From Dendrocalamus latiflorus (Eukaryota > Streptophyta > Magnoliopsida > Poales > Poaceae): a stretch of 64,000 nucleotides of DNA. Below, in pieces: positions 43,274 through 55,300 of this stretch (positions are counted from its first letter, which is position 1; every line of letters starts with the position of its first letter). Under the pieces are notes generated by a model. The model was not told the origin of the DNA. It ran no database searches and saw only the letters and a list, made by a program, of their open reading frames with translations. The stretch is from the NCBI GenBank assembly GCA_017311315.1, contig CM029640.1:14397740-14461739 (forward strand). Direction: 5' to 3'. The position numbers and the translations under genes were made by a program.

Positions 43274-45189
43274 GGATGGTCCATGAGAGAATACTAGACC
43301 GGGCAAGCCGTCGGCCGCCGGTAAGAGCCTTTCCCCTGACGATACCGTGGCCTACATCTTCCCACCACTGGACGATACTGTTGCAAATACTGCCACACAT
43401 CAATACGTCCAAATTAAATAGGAGTTTTCTGTTGTATAACAAAAAACAGAGAAAGTAAAATAACAAGAATGAAGAAAGTTTCAGAGCTTACGAGAAAAAG
43501 TGTTTGAGGCAATTATTTTCGTTATCTTACTCTCAACCGCAACTTACATCGGTGACTATATTACATATTTCTTTTCTTTCTACGTAACACTAAACCGACC
43601 GAGATCCAGTTTCTACGGCCTTAATTACCGCGCCGCTTGTCGACACCGCATAGTATGTTGATAACTGCTACAGTGCCCACCGACAGCTACAGGAACCAGC
43701 CACCAACTGCTACAGTACCCACCGACTTTTGCCGAACCTGCCGATTATCGGTGATATTAGTTGTATTGGCATCCACATGTGAAAATGGTATAAGCCAAAT
43801 AATTTCGAGTTAATTTAAATTGAAGCCAATTTATAACTAATTTCGGGACAATTTGAATTCAACCGATAGTTTCAATTGATAATCAATGATTTTTGGTTGA
43901 CTTTTTTAAAATTCAAATTTTGATTTGAAATTTTTGATTGAAATCTTCTGATTATTGGTGATATCGGTTTTATCGGACACTGGTAAAAAAATTAAAACCG
44001 GTTTTGAAAATCCTGGTTAGAACCTTGTTTAATTAGGTCATTCGTCTCCAAACAGTGTGCGTAAGTTGATCTGCTTGCTACTGCAATTCGGCGCTACAGG
44101 CTAACAGCCTACAAGTTTAGGCGGCATAGTACGTTGTGGAAGTACGTTGAATTTTAAGGAATTATGGACAAAAATAACACTGTTGATCACCGGAATACCA
44201 GATTTAGTCCCGAAACATCAACATTTCCATTTATAGCCCCCTCCTGACCGCATGATTTTGCAGAGGCCGACACGTGGTAATCGTACAGTGGGGGACCGCA
44301 TGACACCAAGATCATAAGGTCCCCGACCGCACGAGCATTGTTCACGGGCTAATCGTGCGGTCGAGTACCGCATGACCACTGTTCATGCCCAAGTCGTGCC
44401 GTCCCCGACCGCACGACTTGCGTTTCTACAGTGTATGCACAGTGCATTTTTGGATTAGCTGATGCTTGCGTTTGTGTGCTTGTAATGAGGTATAAATTTT
44501 GTATTTTTGTTTGGATAAGACTTTTATTTAGTTGTGCAAATTTTTTGTAATTATAAATATTATGCATATTCACATGTAATTTATTTTGTTTGAAGTCTGC
44601 AGCAATTTTGTAATATAGAAGAGGAGGTGCAAATTATTATGAAATATATTTTGAAAACTCCATATGCAGTGTAGATGATACATGTAGGAATTTTTTTTAG
44701 ATTGTTATTTTTTTCGAAATATTTTTGTAGATTACCGATCGCCGTGCGTTGTTATAGTGCCGTTAATTTCCGAAAGAATTTTGTAGGGACGATTGAGCCC
44801 TGAATGACTCATACGTACAGAGGTAAATTATAGTGCAATGTAATGGTTGATCCGTTTATGTTTTTAGCACATTGTGAACGGTAAAAATATGTTCGATTCG
44901 CAAAAACATTTTGTAATCATGGTACTTGTTGTAGTGCAAGAAATTTCATGAAAACTTTTATGTGGACGACTAGAATAGGAATGACTAGTAAGTAGGAAGG
45001 AAAGTGATATGGAGCACGCGAAGAATTGAAGGCAAAAATACGACGACATTTTATGTTGCTAATTAAAATAGATTTCATGATAAACTTGGGAATAACACGA
45101 CGCACAGGATTTGTTTACAATAAACTGAAGTAGCTATACGATACTCATGCACTTTGTTGACATGGAAATAAATTAGACATTCAGGGGAA
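43274..45189. other. gene-free AT-rich stretch
   Basis: No gene recognised. At 44225-44424 the motif gaccgcacga/tcgtgcggtc recurs several times in both orientations, giving local dyads. Stretches with ccgattatcggtgata near 43740-43960 look like an eroded repeat. Confidence 0.35.
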
Positions 45190-45195
45190 TAGTGC

Positions 45196-46010
45196 GGAAT
45201 GGCCCGACCTACTGCATAGACCTAGGCCATTTTCCCTTTCTTACAAGCTTTGCGTCGAAATCCTCATATGCCTCTTTCGCCTTTGCTGCCATTTCTCTTT
45301 TTTTTCTCGCACTGCCTGTGCATGCACGCCTCGAGATGAGCTTTTGTCTCCCGACGTATACGCTCAGTTTGCTCGTCTTGACGGCGCTCCTCCTCGCGGA
45401 TCTCGTATGTTCTTTTGTCATTCCACTCCTCATAGTTCAGAATCCACTGGTCATGTGGGTGGATCTTTATGTCGATCCACTTGCGGTAGGCACATAGCAG
45501 CTCCAGGGACTATGGGTAGACGAGAAAGTTTGTTATTGTGTATTTTTAATTAGAAATAGTGGGGGAACACATTGTAAGTGGTCCTTACCAACTATCGATA
45601 GTGCCCAGACTGAGGCGCTACTTAGACTTGAAGAATTTGTATGGGTCTCTGCACCAGCAGATGGGTGGTGTCTCGCCCTTGGGGGGTGTTGTGACGAACA
45701 TTCAGTTGGAACATTTAGTATGGACATGCTCCTACAGGGGGCGTCGTTAGGGGGGTGTGACCTAGCACGCTCAGCTTGCTCAGTTCGGGCCGCATGGCAC
45801 TTGCTTGTTCGTTGTGGGCGGCAGCAGACCTTGCTAGGTCACGGGTCTCCTCCCATTGATTCATCATCTTTTCCCATTTTTTCTTCTGCCTCTTGTCCAT
45901 CTCGGCGTGGTCAAAAAAGATACGGTATAATGTTTGGTTGTGTAGTGCTTCCTCGCAGATATATTCCATCTCATTTTATAAGGCAAAGGGTTGACATAGT
46001 GAGAGTTATT
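45196..46010 (-). pseudogene. repeat-associated grass protein fragment
   Basis: The minus strand gives, from about 45970 down, KMMNQWEETRDLARSAAAHN and, after a frameshift, a DPYKFFKSK..RLSLGTIDS stretch. An intron-like gap with GTAAGG donor and AG acceptor (about 45502-45585) joins it to LELLCAYRKWIDIKIHPHDQ, then WILNYEEWNDKRTYEIREEE and a long Arg/Glu-rich helical tail. This resembles uncharacterised proteins often found with grass repeats (some have GRF-type zinc fingers). Stops and shifts interrupt it. Function unknown. Confidence 0.4.
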
Positions 46011-46020
46011 TGAAGTTAGT

Positions 46021-46632
46021 GTGCAGAGCTGCCCCTTTAGTGTTGTCACTACGCAGAGGTACCCCATTTGGTGTTGTCATTGCGCAAAGCTGCCCCTTTT
46101 GTCTTTTCATTGAGCAAAGCTGCACCCTTTAGTCTTGTCATTGAGCAAAGCAGCCCCCTTTGGTCTTGTCATTGGACAAAGCTGCCCCTTTGGTCTTGTC
46201 ACTGTGCAAAGCTGCCCTTTTTGTCTTGTCACTGCACAAAGCTGCCCCTTTGATCTTGTCACTACGCAAAGCTGCCCTTTTTGTCTTCTCGCTGCACAAA
46301 GCTACCCTTTTGGTCTTGTCGCTGCGCAAAGCTGCCCCCTTTGGTCTTGTCACTTTGCAAAGCTGCCCCTTTGGTCTTGTCACTGTGCAAAGCTGGCCCT
46401 TTTGTCTTGTCATTGAGCAAATCTGCCCCTTTGGTCTTGTCGCTACGCAAAGCTACCCCCTTTGGTGTAGTCACAGAGGAAAGCTACACTCTTTGGTCTG
46501 AGCACTCCACAAAGGGGCCTCATTTAGTCTTGTCACTGCGCAAAGCTGCTCGTTTGGTCTTTTCACTGCGCAAAGCTGGCCTTTTGGTCTTATCTCTGCG
46601 CAAAGCTGCATCCTTAGGTCTTGTCATTGCGT
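46021..46632 (+). repeat. 30-bp minisatellite, about 20 copies
   Basis: The unit is close to gcaaagctgcccctttggtc followed by ttgtcactgc. Copies differ by one to five bases and the third base of several positions. Because 30 is a multiple of three and the unit lacks stops in several frames, long open frames appear on both strands; they are artefacts. Confidence 0.95.
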
Positions 46633-47157
46633 ACCATGTTTGGTGTAGGCACTTAGCCTGTAAGCTGTCTTGTTTGTTATAAAATGCACAGTGCACCCCA
46701 TGAAAGTAGGAGCAGTGGACCCTGTGAATCAAACGAAGAAGTTTCTTCTTCATCGTGCAGTAGCATACAATGACAGAGACCGATGGGCCAGTTGGAGTGG
46801 GGTCACTAAAGGAAGACCTTCCCATGAAAAGGAGGGAGGACTTCGGTCCTAACTACCGGTTGATGGCTGAGAGACCATGTGGAGGTGATCCCATGTTTGT
46901 GATGAGTAATTGATACTTGTTCTGGAAAGTTTGAGTTTGATTTATGTATTTCATGCTTAAGTACCTTCTACTAATGCAAATGGTTGATTATAGTATTTCG
47001 AGCGGTGCTATGTGATGTTTTCTTGTCTGTGATGGTTGCAGGACTTTGAGGCTAAGTCGTGGCGAGGCATGGGATGGCCGGACTAGGCACAGACGGTGCT
47101 GAGGTCGAAGCGGTCGAGAGATGCCGAAGACGGCGAGGGTTCAAGGTGGTTGCAAGG
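46633..47157. other. spacer before hAT transposase relic
   Basis: No hAT end or BED zinc finger recognised. Nothing else supported. Confidence 0.35.
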
Positions 47158-48777
47158 TTTGGACAGCAAGAAAAGATGAAGCTTCCAGGAAAGTACAGGA
47201 GTGGCATTTCTTCAACCCTTCAAAACTACATGGTTCTCACTGCACATTACATTGATAGTAATTGGCGACTTAACAAAAAAATCCTTAACTTTTGTTTGGT
47301 AGACAGTCATAAAGGGGAAGATATTGGAAAAGCGCTAAATAAATGCTTGTTGAGTGGGGGCATTGAGAATGTGTGCACTATTACGGTAGATAATGTTAGT
47401 TCAAATGATGGAGCTATAAACTACATGAGGAGTGCTTTGAAAAATCGTGGTGGTACATTTGCGAAAGGTAACCATCTTCACATGAGATGCGTAGCTCACA
47501 TTATTAATCTTGTGGTTCAAGATGGGTTAAAGACAATGGCTCCTGCTATTTCCCGTATTCATAATGCTATCAAATATGTGAGAAACTCCACTTCAAGAAT
47601 GAATACCTTTAAAAAGTGTGTGCAAATAAGCGAGGTTGAAGAAAAAGATTGGTGTCTCTCGATGTGTGCACTAGATGAAACTCGACTTATCTTATGTTAG
47701 AGACTGTTGTGGGTTTTGAGAAGGCATTTGAGCGGCTTGAACTTCAGGACCCTTCCTATAAGACTGAGTTGGGTGTGGATGGGGTTCCAACATATGATGA
47801 TTGGATGTATGCGAAAGATTTCAAAGCCTTCTTGAAACATTTCTTGGACCTCACAAAAAAAGTTTTTGGCACTCAGTATATTACTTCCAACACTTTCTTC
47901 GAAGATATTGCTGGTATAAATTATTTGTTGTCTGTTGGAGTCAACGTGATGATGGTGATGATACTACCTTCGAACACATGGCTATTAAGATGAAGGAAAA
48001 TTTGATAAATATTGGGGGGATCCTGAGAAGATGAACAACTTAATTTTTATTGCTGCAATTCTTGATCCTAGGTACAAGTAATTCTTAATCTAAGTCAATG
48101 TATGGATGTTTTTATTAACCAATAATCACTCACTTTGTTTTTTTAATGTTTGTGCAAGGACTAAGTAATCCGATTTCTTCAAGTACGTGATTACCTTAAC
48201 TTATGGGCATATTAAAGGTGCAAAGATCTGGGATAAAGTAAATAGGGCATTGTTAGATCTTTTTGAAGAATTCAAGAAGATGTACTCTCCGTGTGAAAAC
48301 CAAGGTGATAGACAAGTAACATTAGATACACAAAATACTAGTGGCACTAAGAATTCAAGTGCATCTACAAATTTTATGAGGTCTTTATATAATAAGAGAA
48401 TGCAAGTTTCTAGTGGAGGTGGTGGCAAATCTGAATTAGATAAGTATCTTGCTGAAGATATAGAAAATGATGATCATGGCTTTAATATTCTCTCTTAGTG
48501 GAAGTACAACTCACCTCGTTTTCCAATCCTCTCACGGATGGCCTGTGATATATTAGCAATCTCTATATCAATTGTTGCTTCTGAATCAGCTTTTAGTATT
48601 AGTGGTCGTGTTCTTGATGATTTTAGAAGCTCCTTGACTCCATTCACACTCCAATGCTTGATATGTGCACAAGATTGGTTGCGTTCTTCAAAGCGCATCA
48701 AAGTGGAAGCCGATTTAGCGGATTTGTCTAAATTTGAAGAAGGTACTATAATATATGCAATATATTTCTACTTATAA
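47158..48777 (+). pseudogene. hAT transposase (RICESLEEPER type), decayed
   Basis: Starts inside the catalytic region: YMVLTAHYIDSNWRLNKKIL, then FCLVDSHKGEDIGKALNKCL, ENVCTITVDNVSSNDGAINY with the second-strand Asp, and NHLHMRCVAHIINLVVQDGL. After a frameshift and stop near 47655-47700 comes TYLMLETVVGFEKAFERLEL, YDDWMYAKDFKAFLKHFLDL, then a piece ending AAILDPRYK at about 48075. After a gap it resumes with LFEEFKKMYSPCENQ, SELDKYLAEDIEND, and the hAT dimerisation region WKYNSPRFPILSRMACDILA, IVASESAFSISGRVLDDFRS and FTLQCLICAQDWLRSS. The BED finger is missing. Several shifts and stops mean it is not functional. Confidence 0.9.
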
Positions 48778-49009
48778 GTGATAGCAAATTGGACATTGAT
48801 AGTTGGTTCAACTAATTAGCTTATTTTTCATGTTATGAAGGCGTTGAAATGTCAGGCCTAGATCCAACTCCAACAGCAAGTGTCTACTCCTCGGATCGAG
48901 TTTGATGCTTTTATTATTATTTCAAAATTAGACTATCTAATGTATGTGTTTGCCGGCCATAAAACTCCAATGAATATTCTGTTTAAAAGAACTAACCAAT
49001 ATCGTGCTT

Positions 49010-49870
49010 ATATGTTCTGTGATGGTGCAGACTCTGCTGCGATGCTGCCTGGTGCCTGCTAGCTGCTGCGCTGCTGCATGCTGGTTTATGTGCTGCAGCT
49101 GTTGCTTCAGTGATATGTGCTTCTGCCTGCTGGAGTGCTGTGCTGGTTTATGTGCTGCTGCCTGCTGGAGTGATATGTGCTGCTGGTTTATGAGTTATGA
49201 CTTTATGTGCTGCTAGTTTCATTTGTTTTATCTACTACTGCTGCTGCCGGCCGTGCCCCATGTAATATGTATTGCTCAACGCCTCAACTTCTGTAATATG
49301 TAATGTGCTGCTGGTTTATGACTTTAGTCTTTATTTGCTGCTACTGCTAGCTGCTGCTGGAGTTCTAGTGCCATTGCCTGGCTGCCTGTTGCTTGACTGC
49401 TTGAGACTGAGTGATATACTGAATACTAATATGTGCTAGCGTGCTGCTGGTTTATGAATTATGACTTTAGTCTTTATGTGCTGCTAGGTGCTAGTTGCTG
49501 CTGGTTTCATATTTTCATTTGTTTTGTCTGCTACTGCTGCCTGCTGTCCTGTCCGACTGTGAGCCTGTGACTGGCTGACTGTGAGGCGTGTGCTGTTCTG
49601 CTGTCCGACTCCCACTGCTATTTGCTTATTCTGAATTTCTGATTCTAGAATAGAGAATTGGAGTCTTGGAGATGAGATTAATGTTTAGCAATTCGCGCAA
49701 ACGTTGGTAAAATTGGTATTAACCGATACTGTACCGAAATAAGATGGTATTTACCGATACAACACCGTATTCTGGAAAATACCGTATTTCCCGAAATATT
49801 AAAACTGTATTTACCGATCAAACCGTATTTACCGAATCGTATAAACCGAAAAAACCGAACGAACAGTCCT
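49010..49870 (+). repeat. TGCTGC-rich tract and right end of the hAT element
   Basis: 49010-49620 repeats gtgctgctggtttatga-type units and TGCTGCC. 49690-49870 has the accgtatttaccgaa repeats and the terminal-looking accgaacgaacagtcctag typical of hAT ends near 49860-49872. No matching left end was found before 47158. Confidence 0.5.
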
Positions 49871-49872
49871 AG

Positions 49873-52180
49873 ATGGAGAGTTAGAGAGAGAGAGAGAAGG
49901 GGAGTGTTTCGGTGGGAGGCAGTATGTGTGAAGGTGGATGCAAGGTGGGATGGATGGCTATAGATAAGACAATATAACGGCGAGGACTCCGACAGTTAGT
50001 TTTACGCAAAAGTAGAGTTGCTTATATGAACTGAAAACCCTATTAATTTTGAGTAAATATATTGTTTGAAACTATGATTTGGATGTATGAAAATGATAAG
50101 AGTAGATTTATCATGAAAAAACTTTTATAGTATTGCACTTTTATATTTTTTAAAAAATTATAATAAAAGAATTTAGTGATCAAATAATTGTCTTGTTGAC
50201 TTTGCAAAATAAAAACGTTACTCGAAGCATACTACAACCATAGAAGAAAATGCAACGAAGAGAGCCTCACGTGAGATCTTCCATCTATAATTAAATTAAG
50301 ATGATCAACTTGACCATACAGCTAACAGGCGAGGCCCTTCCGATAGCCCCATTCACTCCATATCCTGTGATCATTTTGACTTCAGCTTTTAACTTCCGAA
50401 TTCCCTTCCACAACCGATAGCCCCATTCACTCGATATCATTGTCGACGTGCTGTATTTAATTTACGCTGCCTTAGTGGGTGGCAGATCCTCTGTCCTTTA
50501 CGAAGCTTGCTTGAGCTCTTGAAACAATTGAACAAAGTTGAAGATGCTGCACATGGCCCAAGATAATTCTGATTTGTTGACGAAAAAGCGGTCACAATGG
50601 TTAGATAGTGCGTAGATATTTTATCTAAATTAGATCCATCAAAGGCAGCTAGCCTTTGACGTTTATTAGCTAATGTCGTATTACTTATTTTATTTTGTTT
50701 TATTGCCATAGCTCCCTAACTCTCACCGTCGAAAGAGGGGCATGAGGCTGCATATACACCACCTACCAATAAGATTAATAAAGTTAAGAGTAAGGCTGAG
50801 TACATGCCATATCTCTTCTTTTCTTTTCTTTTTTATATTGTAAGTTTGAGTATTTGATTGTTAGCAACACGATCACCCATGTATAACAAAATATATTCTT
50901 TTTAATATAAAAAGATGTTCTTAAAATGGTCTTTTATAAATGGAAAATAATATGGCTCCTATGTCCGATATGAATACTCGTATAAATGTCTCGCCTATGC
51001 CAAGTCACTACCACATAAATATCATCCTTGTCGTCTCCTATCAGTAGTTCTCTTCATATGCTCCTATCCCACCACATCTTACCAGCTGCCAAGAGCTCGA
51101 TGCTCTCACTCCCACCCCTAATCCTCCCTCTCTCTTCTCACAGTTTGAGCTCAAGGAAAGCCATGTGCCATGGCTAGAGCTCATGTGGAGGTGCCTTTTC
51201 CGTAGAAAGGCTAGAGTTCATCGGACCTAGCGCCACCATGGTTAGATCTCACTACATTTGGTAGGCCGAGGCCAGAGGAGCTGGGGTGAGCAGTGCTAGC
51301 CTTGCCCTGCTAGATTCAAGCCTGTTGCTGAATGAGGTGGCTCGACTCCATTCTCTATGCTCGTTTTAAATATTAACACTAGGTAATTTGAGTTGTTGCA
51401 GCAACTGTTTCTGAATGTTCCAGCGCAAGACATCAAATGTTACAGATATTTTGATATTTTCTTTTGTTGCTGTAACAAAGTTTAATTTGTATTGCAATAG
51501 GTTCTTATATTTATTGCCCCAATAGTTTAAATTTGTTACATATTTTTGTTTGTTGATTTCGTATTTGTTACAACTAAATCAAAGATTTGTTGCAAACTTA
51601 GGAACTAATTATTGTGCATCTAGTATTTGTTGTTGCATTAGATCAAATTAGATTTTCATCCTTGTCTATTCACCCACAAGTCTACGCCTCCTAATCCATA
51701 TTTTCACATCCTAGCACTTCCTCCCATGTGGTAGCTATTTACCATCCCATTCATGTTCCCTCCTGCTCTTCCCCTACCTCTCTCTCTCTTACTACTCTAT
51801 ACATGCGTCTCTTTTGTAAATTTGTTTCAATTGATCGGGTTTCTCTCCCTCTGTCTCCCATTTCTACAGTAAATTGGGGCTCTGATGAACTGATGGTGGC
51901 CAGAAGATTGCCCTCTCCTTCCTCACGTATCCTCTTTGAAAGTAAACTACAACCACTAGCGTTATAAGCCCCGGTATCAGTATCTCAAACTTTAACGTCA
52001 GTCGTTGATCTAAGAAGAGTACTGCTTGTGCTCAAGAGAGGCCATTCGCTATGGTCTTCTTCAACAAGTTAGAGCTCTGACGAGCCAATGAAAACGAAAT
52101 TTAAGTACAAAATCGAACATCCAAACCAATCCAAGTTAGATCTGAGTGCAGAAGCTACATAGCAAGCCTCCTAGAGTCCT
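49873..52180. other. upstream spacer of the aminotransferase gene
   Basis: No gene supported. 50340-50430 has a repeated phrase (cgatagccccattcactc) twice about 70 bp apart. 51400-51640 is rich in ttgttgcaa/ttgttaca motifs. Frames at 50437-50709 and 51728-51967 show no family features. Confidence 0.35.
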
Positions 52181-52189
52181 AGTCGCTCC

Positions 52190-52200
52190 TTTTATAAATT
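52190..52200 (+). promoter_or_regulatory. putative TATA box of the aminotransferase gene
   Basis: ttttataaatt lies about 110 bp before the start codon at 52308. This spacing suits a plant TATA plus short leader. Confidence 0.5.
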
Positions 52201-52307
52201 GGTGGCCGTACACGACACCGATGATATATTTCTAAAAAGCAAAAGGTACACAGACGATAGGAGGCAATAACCAAAACACCAAACAAGAAGATGGCCACAA
52301 AAAAAAA

Positions 52308-55300
52308 ATGGAGAACTGCGGCAGCAGCGGGGAGGACGCGGGTGCGACCCGGTGGCGTTTCTCCCGAACATGTACGGGCACACCGCTGGCGGCCGCCGGC
52401 AGCATGAGCATCCGCGCGGTGCTCGGCCGCCTCTTCTCCTCCGTCGACGCCTCCGGCCCGCGCCCCGTCCTGCCGCTCGGCAGCGGCGACCCCACCACCT
52501 CCGCCTGCTTCCGGACCGCGCCAGCTGCCGAGGACGCCATCGTGGACGCGCTCCGCTCCGGGGAGCATAACGGCTACTCCCCCACCATCGGTGTCCTCCG
52601 CGCGCGACGGTGAGCAGTCCCACATTTAGGACCTGGTGTAACCCTATTTAGGACCCTTTTGGAATACAGCAATTCACATGAAACGGTTTAGTTCCTACAG
52701 GAAATTTGAGAAAATATCTGCATTCCAGACGTGGCCTAAGATCTCACCATCTCTAGAAAAAAAAAACGTCATTAGAATACCTTGCGGTGCCTGAAGCTCA
52801 GGAAAGCACACGACCTTTCAGATTTAGAGTTTGCAAGGCAAATTTGCTCAGGTTTTGAGTATGGAGCCAAGGATTTTCATTTAATCATTTTTTACGAACT
52901 TCTAGGCTTTATTTAATTTTTAAGTAATTTTGTTCTTCAATTTTTTTAAAAAAATGGAAAAAGGAGAAGACATGCCTTCAAGGGAGGGGGGGGGGGGGGT
53001 CGGACCCGAATTTGCCATTCGGAATCCTGTGTGATTCTACAGTACTATTATCTGGATTAGTAGATAGTGCTCATAAATACATTTCTGAATCATATTATAC
53101 ATCATATGAATCATACCAAACACTTATATTACATATCAGAGTTTAAATAATCCATATTAGGTAGAGTTTATAATAAGGCCGATCAGGCTAAATGATTACA
53201 TTACAAAAGCGGAAGCAAGAAGAAAAAGGGTGAGACCATCGTGCCACAGGCAAGCGAGGGGGTAATGGATGCCTTACTATTCTCCAAAAGCTTAGATAAT
53301 ATATATGGACACAATCACCATCATAGTCTGCCTAACTGAGATAAGGACTACACTATTATAGGTCGTTCTAGTCTCCACCGTTCTCTTCTTTGTCTGGTCC
53401 CAGCGCAATGTAGTAGGCATAGTGATCTTGCACCACAGGCTCTGAGTTATTGTAGTGAGCGAGAATGAGCACAAACAATCGTGTTTCGCGAGTCAACATA
53501 TAGAATGAAATAATATAGATGCATGACTTATCTAAGGAAGACTCGAGTTATTTTATTTGCTAAGGGCTTCAATTAAAAGTTACAATAAGTAGAAATTCTT
53601 GAGATTTAGTATTTTTAACTAAACCATGTTTTTAAAGAATGTAAGAGTGTGCAAATAATAATAGTAGTGTAGGTTCTATCCATCTGTTACGTGGTTCTAT
53701 CTACCATATGCGATTTTTGGTACTTAAGTTTTATCTATTCATTGTAGTCACTAGGTCTATCCACCTAGGGATAATATGGTTTTTTCATCCCACCCATAAA
53801 GTTTTTAGAAATAGATACTAACTACGGCAAGTTCCCAAAGTCTACCTATGGCCGTGGGCATAGCTATTCAAATAGTTTTTACTCTACCGAGATTGCACAT
53901 AAAAGAGATAACTAACTTATTATATTCCACATGTTTCCTTAGTCATATAGATTAAGAAGGTCATCACAAGATCTTTACAACACGTGTTCCTAACAAGGCT
54001 ACACCCGCTAAGGTTTCACTTCTGTGGGGTTCTATCCACCCTCTCCGGAAGTCCCCTCATGTGCCATCACGTTAAAGGCTTATGTCCAGTTCACTTGACT
54101 GTGTGCCACCGGATGACGCATCCCACGCTAGGTCTATGCAAATTTGTTAGTCAGGTCGTACTCATTATAGACTTGTGGTTGCACTATTTTACCTTGGGAG
54201 GTCGTACATGATTCAGTACTCAGCGTTATCTGGACGGTTCCATCACAGGTCACATTTTCGTGCTCTATCCGCACTAACCACTCTTACCATCCGTCTAGAT
54301 ATTTAAGCAAGTTTAGAATTTTAGGGATCAAAATATCCTTTTATTTCAAAGTATCAATCATTTCTAACCAATGACCGTCCAAATACAAGTTTTACGTTTG
54401 AAATGATGTCAGGGCAATTCAATGCCCCAAGGTAATCTAAGCAGGCTAATAATGACTCATAGATACATTCTTATTACTAGTATGTTTACCATTATATCTA
54501 GGGCGATAAGTTTTTATGTCCAAATCAAGGAGTGGAGGCATTATTATTCAATTATTCTTGGGGAATTAACTATGAGCTTATGCAAATATAAATTTTAATA
54601 ACAAAGTAAAACACGTAATTTAATAATTTAAATCAATATAATTTGCGTTCAAAGTAGGTACAAAATGATCAAAGTTTTGACTCGCCTTACTCACAAGCTG
54701 TTTGGCCTTGAGGATCTTGGGTTGACTCGAACTGTTGCTCTTCTTGGATTTCGTAGTCTATTTAAACGATCGCTTGGGGAATCGAATAAATTCTAGAAAA
54801 TACAAATAAATTGAAATGAAAGTGCAAATGAACTCCAAACTTCATGATTTTACTTCCATTGAAAGAATTTTGAATTTAGATGAATTTAGAAATAAGTTTC
54901 ATTCAGTTTGAATTTAAAATAAGCGAGAACGAGCCTTCCAAAATTTAAATCAGGATTAAATCTTAAAATAAACAGAGGAGAGAGTTCATCTAGCTAACAT
55001 ATGGGGCCCATGGGTTTTTAATTTTTTCTCATTTATTTTCTTATTGAAAAAGGCTTCAGAGATTGATAGCTGGGGCCAGATGGATTTAATTTGTTTTAGA
55101 TTTATTTCTCCAAAGAGAAGTCTAGGAGTGATTGATAGGTGTGGCCCTCGGCCTTTCAATTTCCTGTTTGAATTATTTTCTTTAAGAAAACCGACGGGTG
55201 GCTGACAGGTGGCCCTAGGTGTAGGACTGGACCGTAGGAGTGGAGCCGCATGTCATCAACTCTCTTGATTTAAACTCGTTTTAAACAGTTTCCATAATGC

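Noticed and set aside
46021..46632. CRISPR-like regular repeat
   Set aside because: Repeats are directly abutting with no unique spacers, and the genome is a plant.
46068..46682. Long frames on both strands, 91-133 codons
   Set aside because: Products of a stop-free 30-bp tandem repeat; no family features.
50437..50709. 90-codon minus-strand frame
   Set aside because: Basic, low information, no family match and no splice context.
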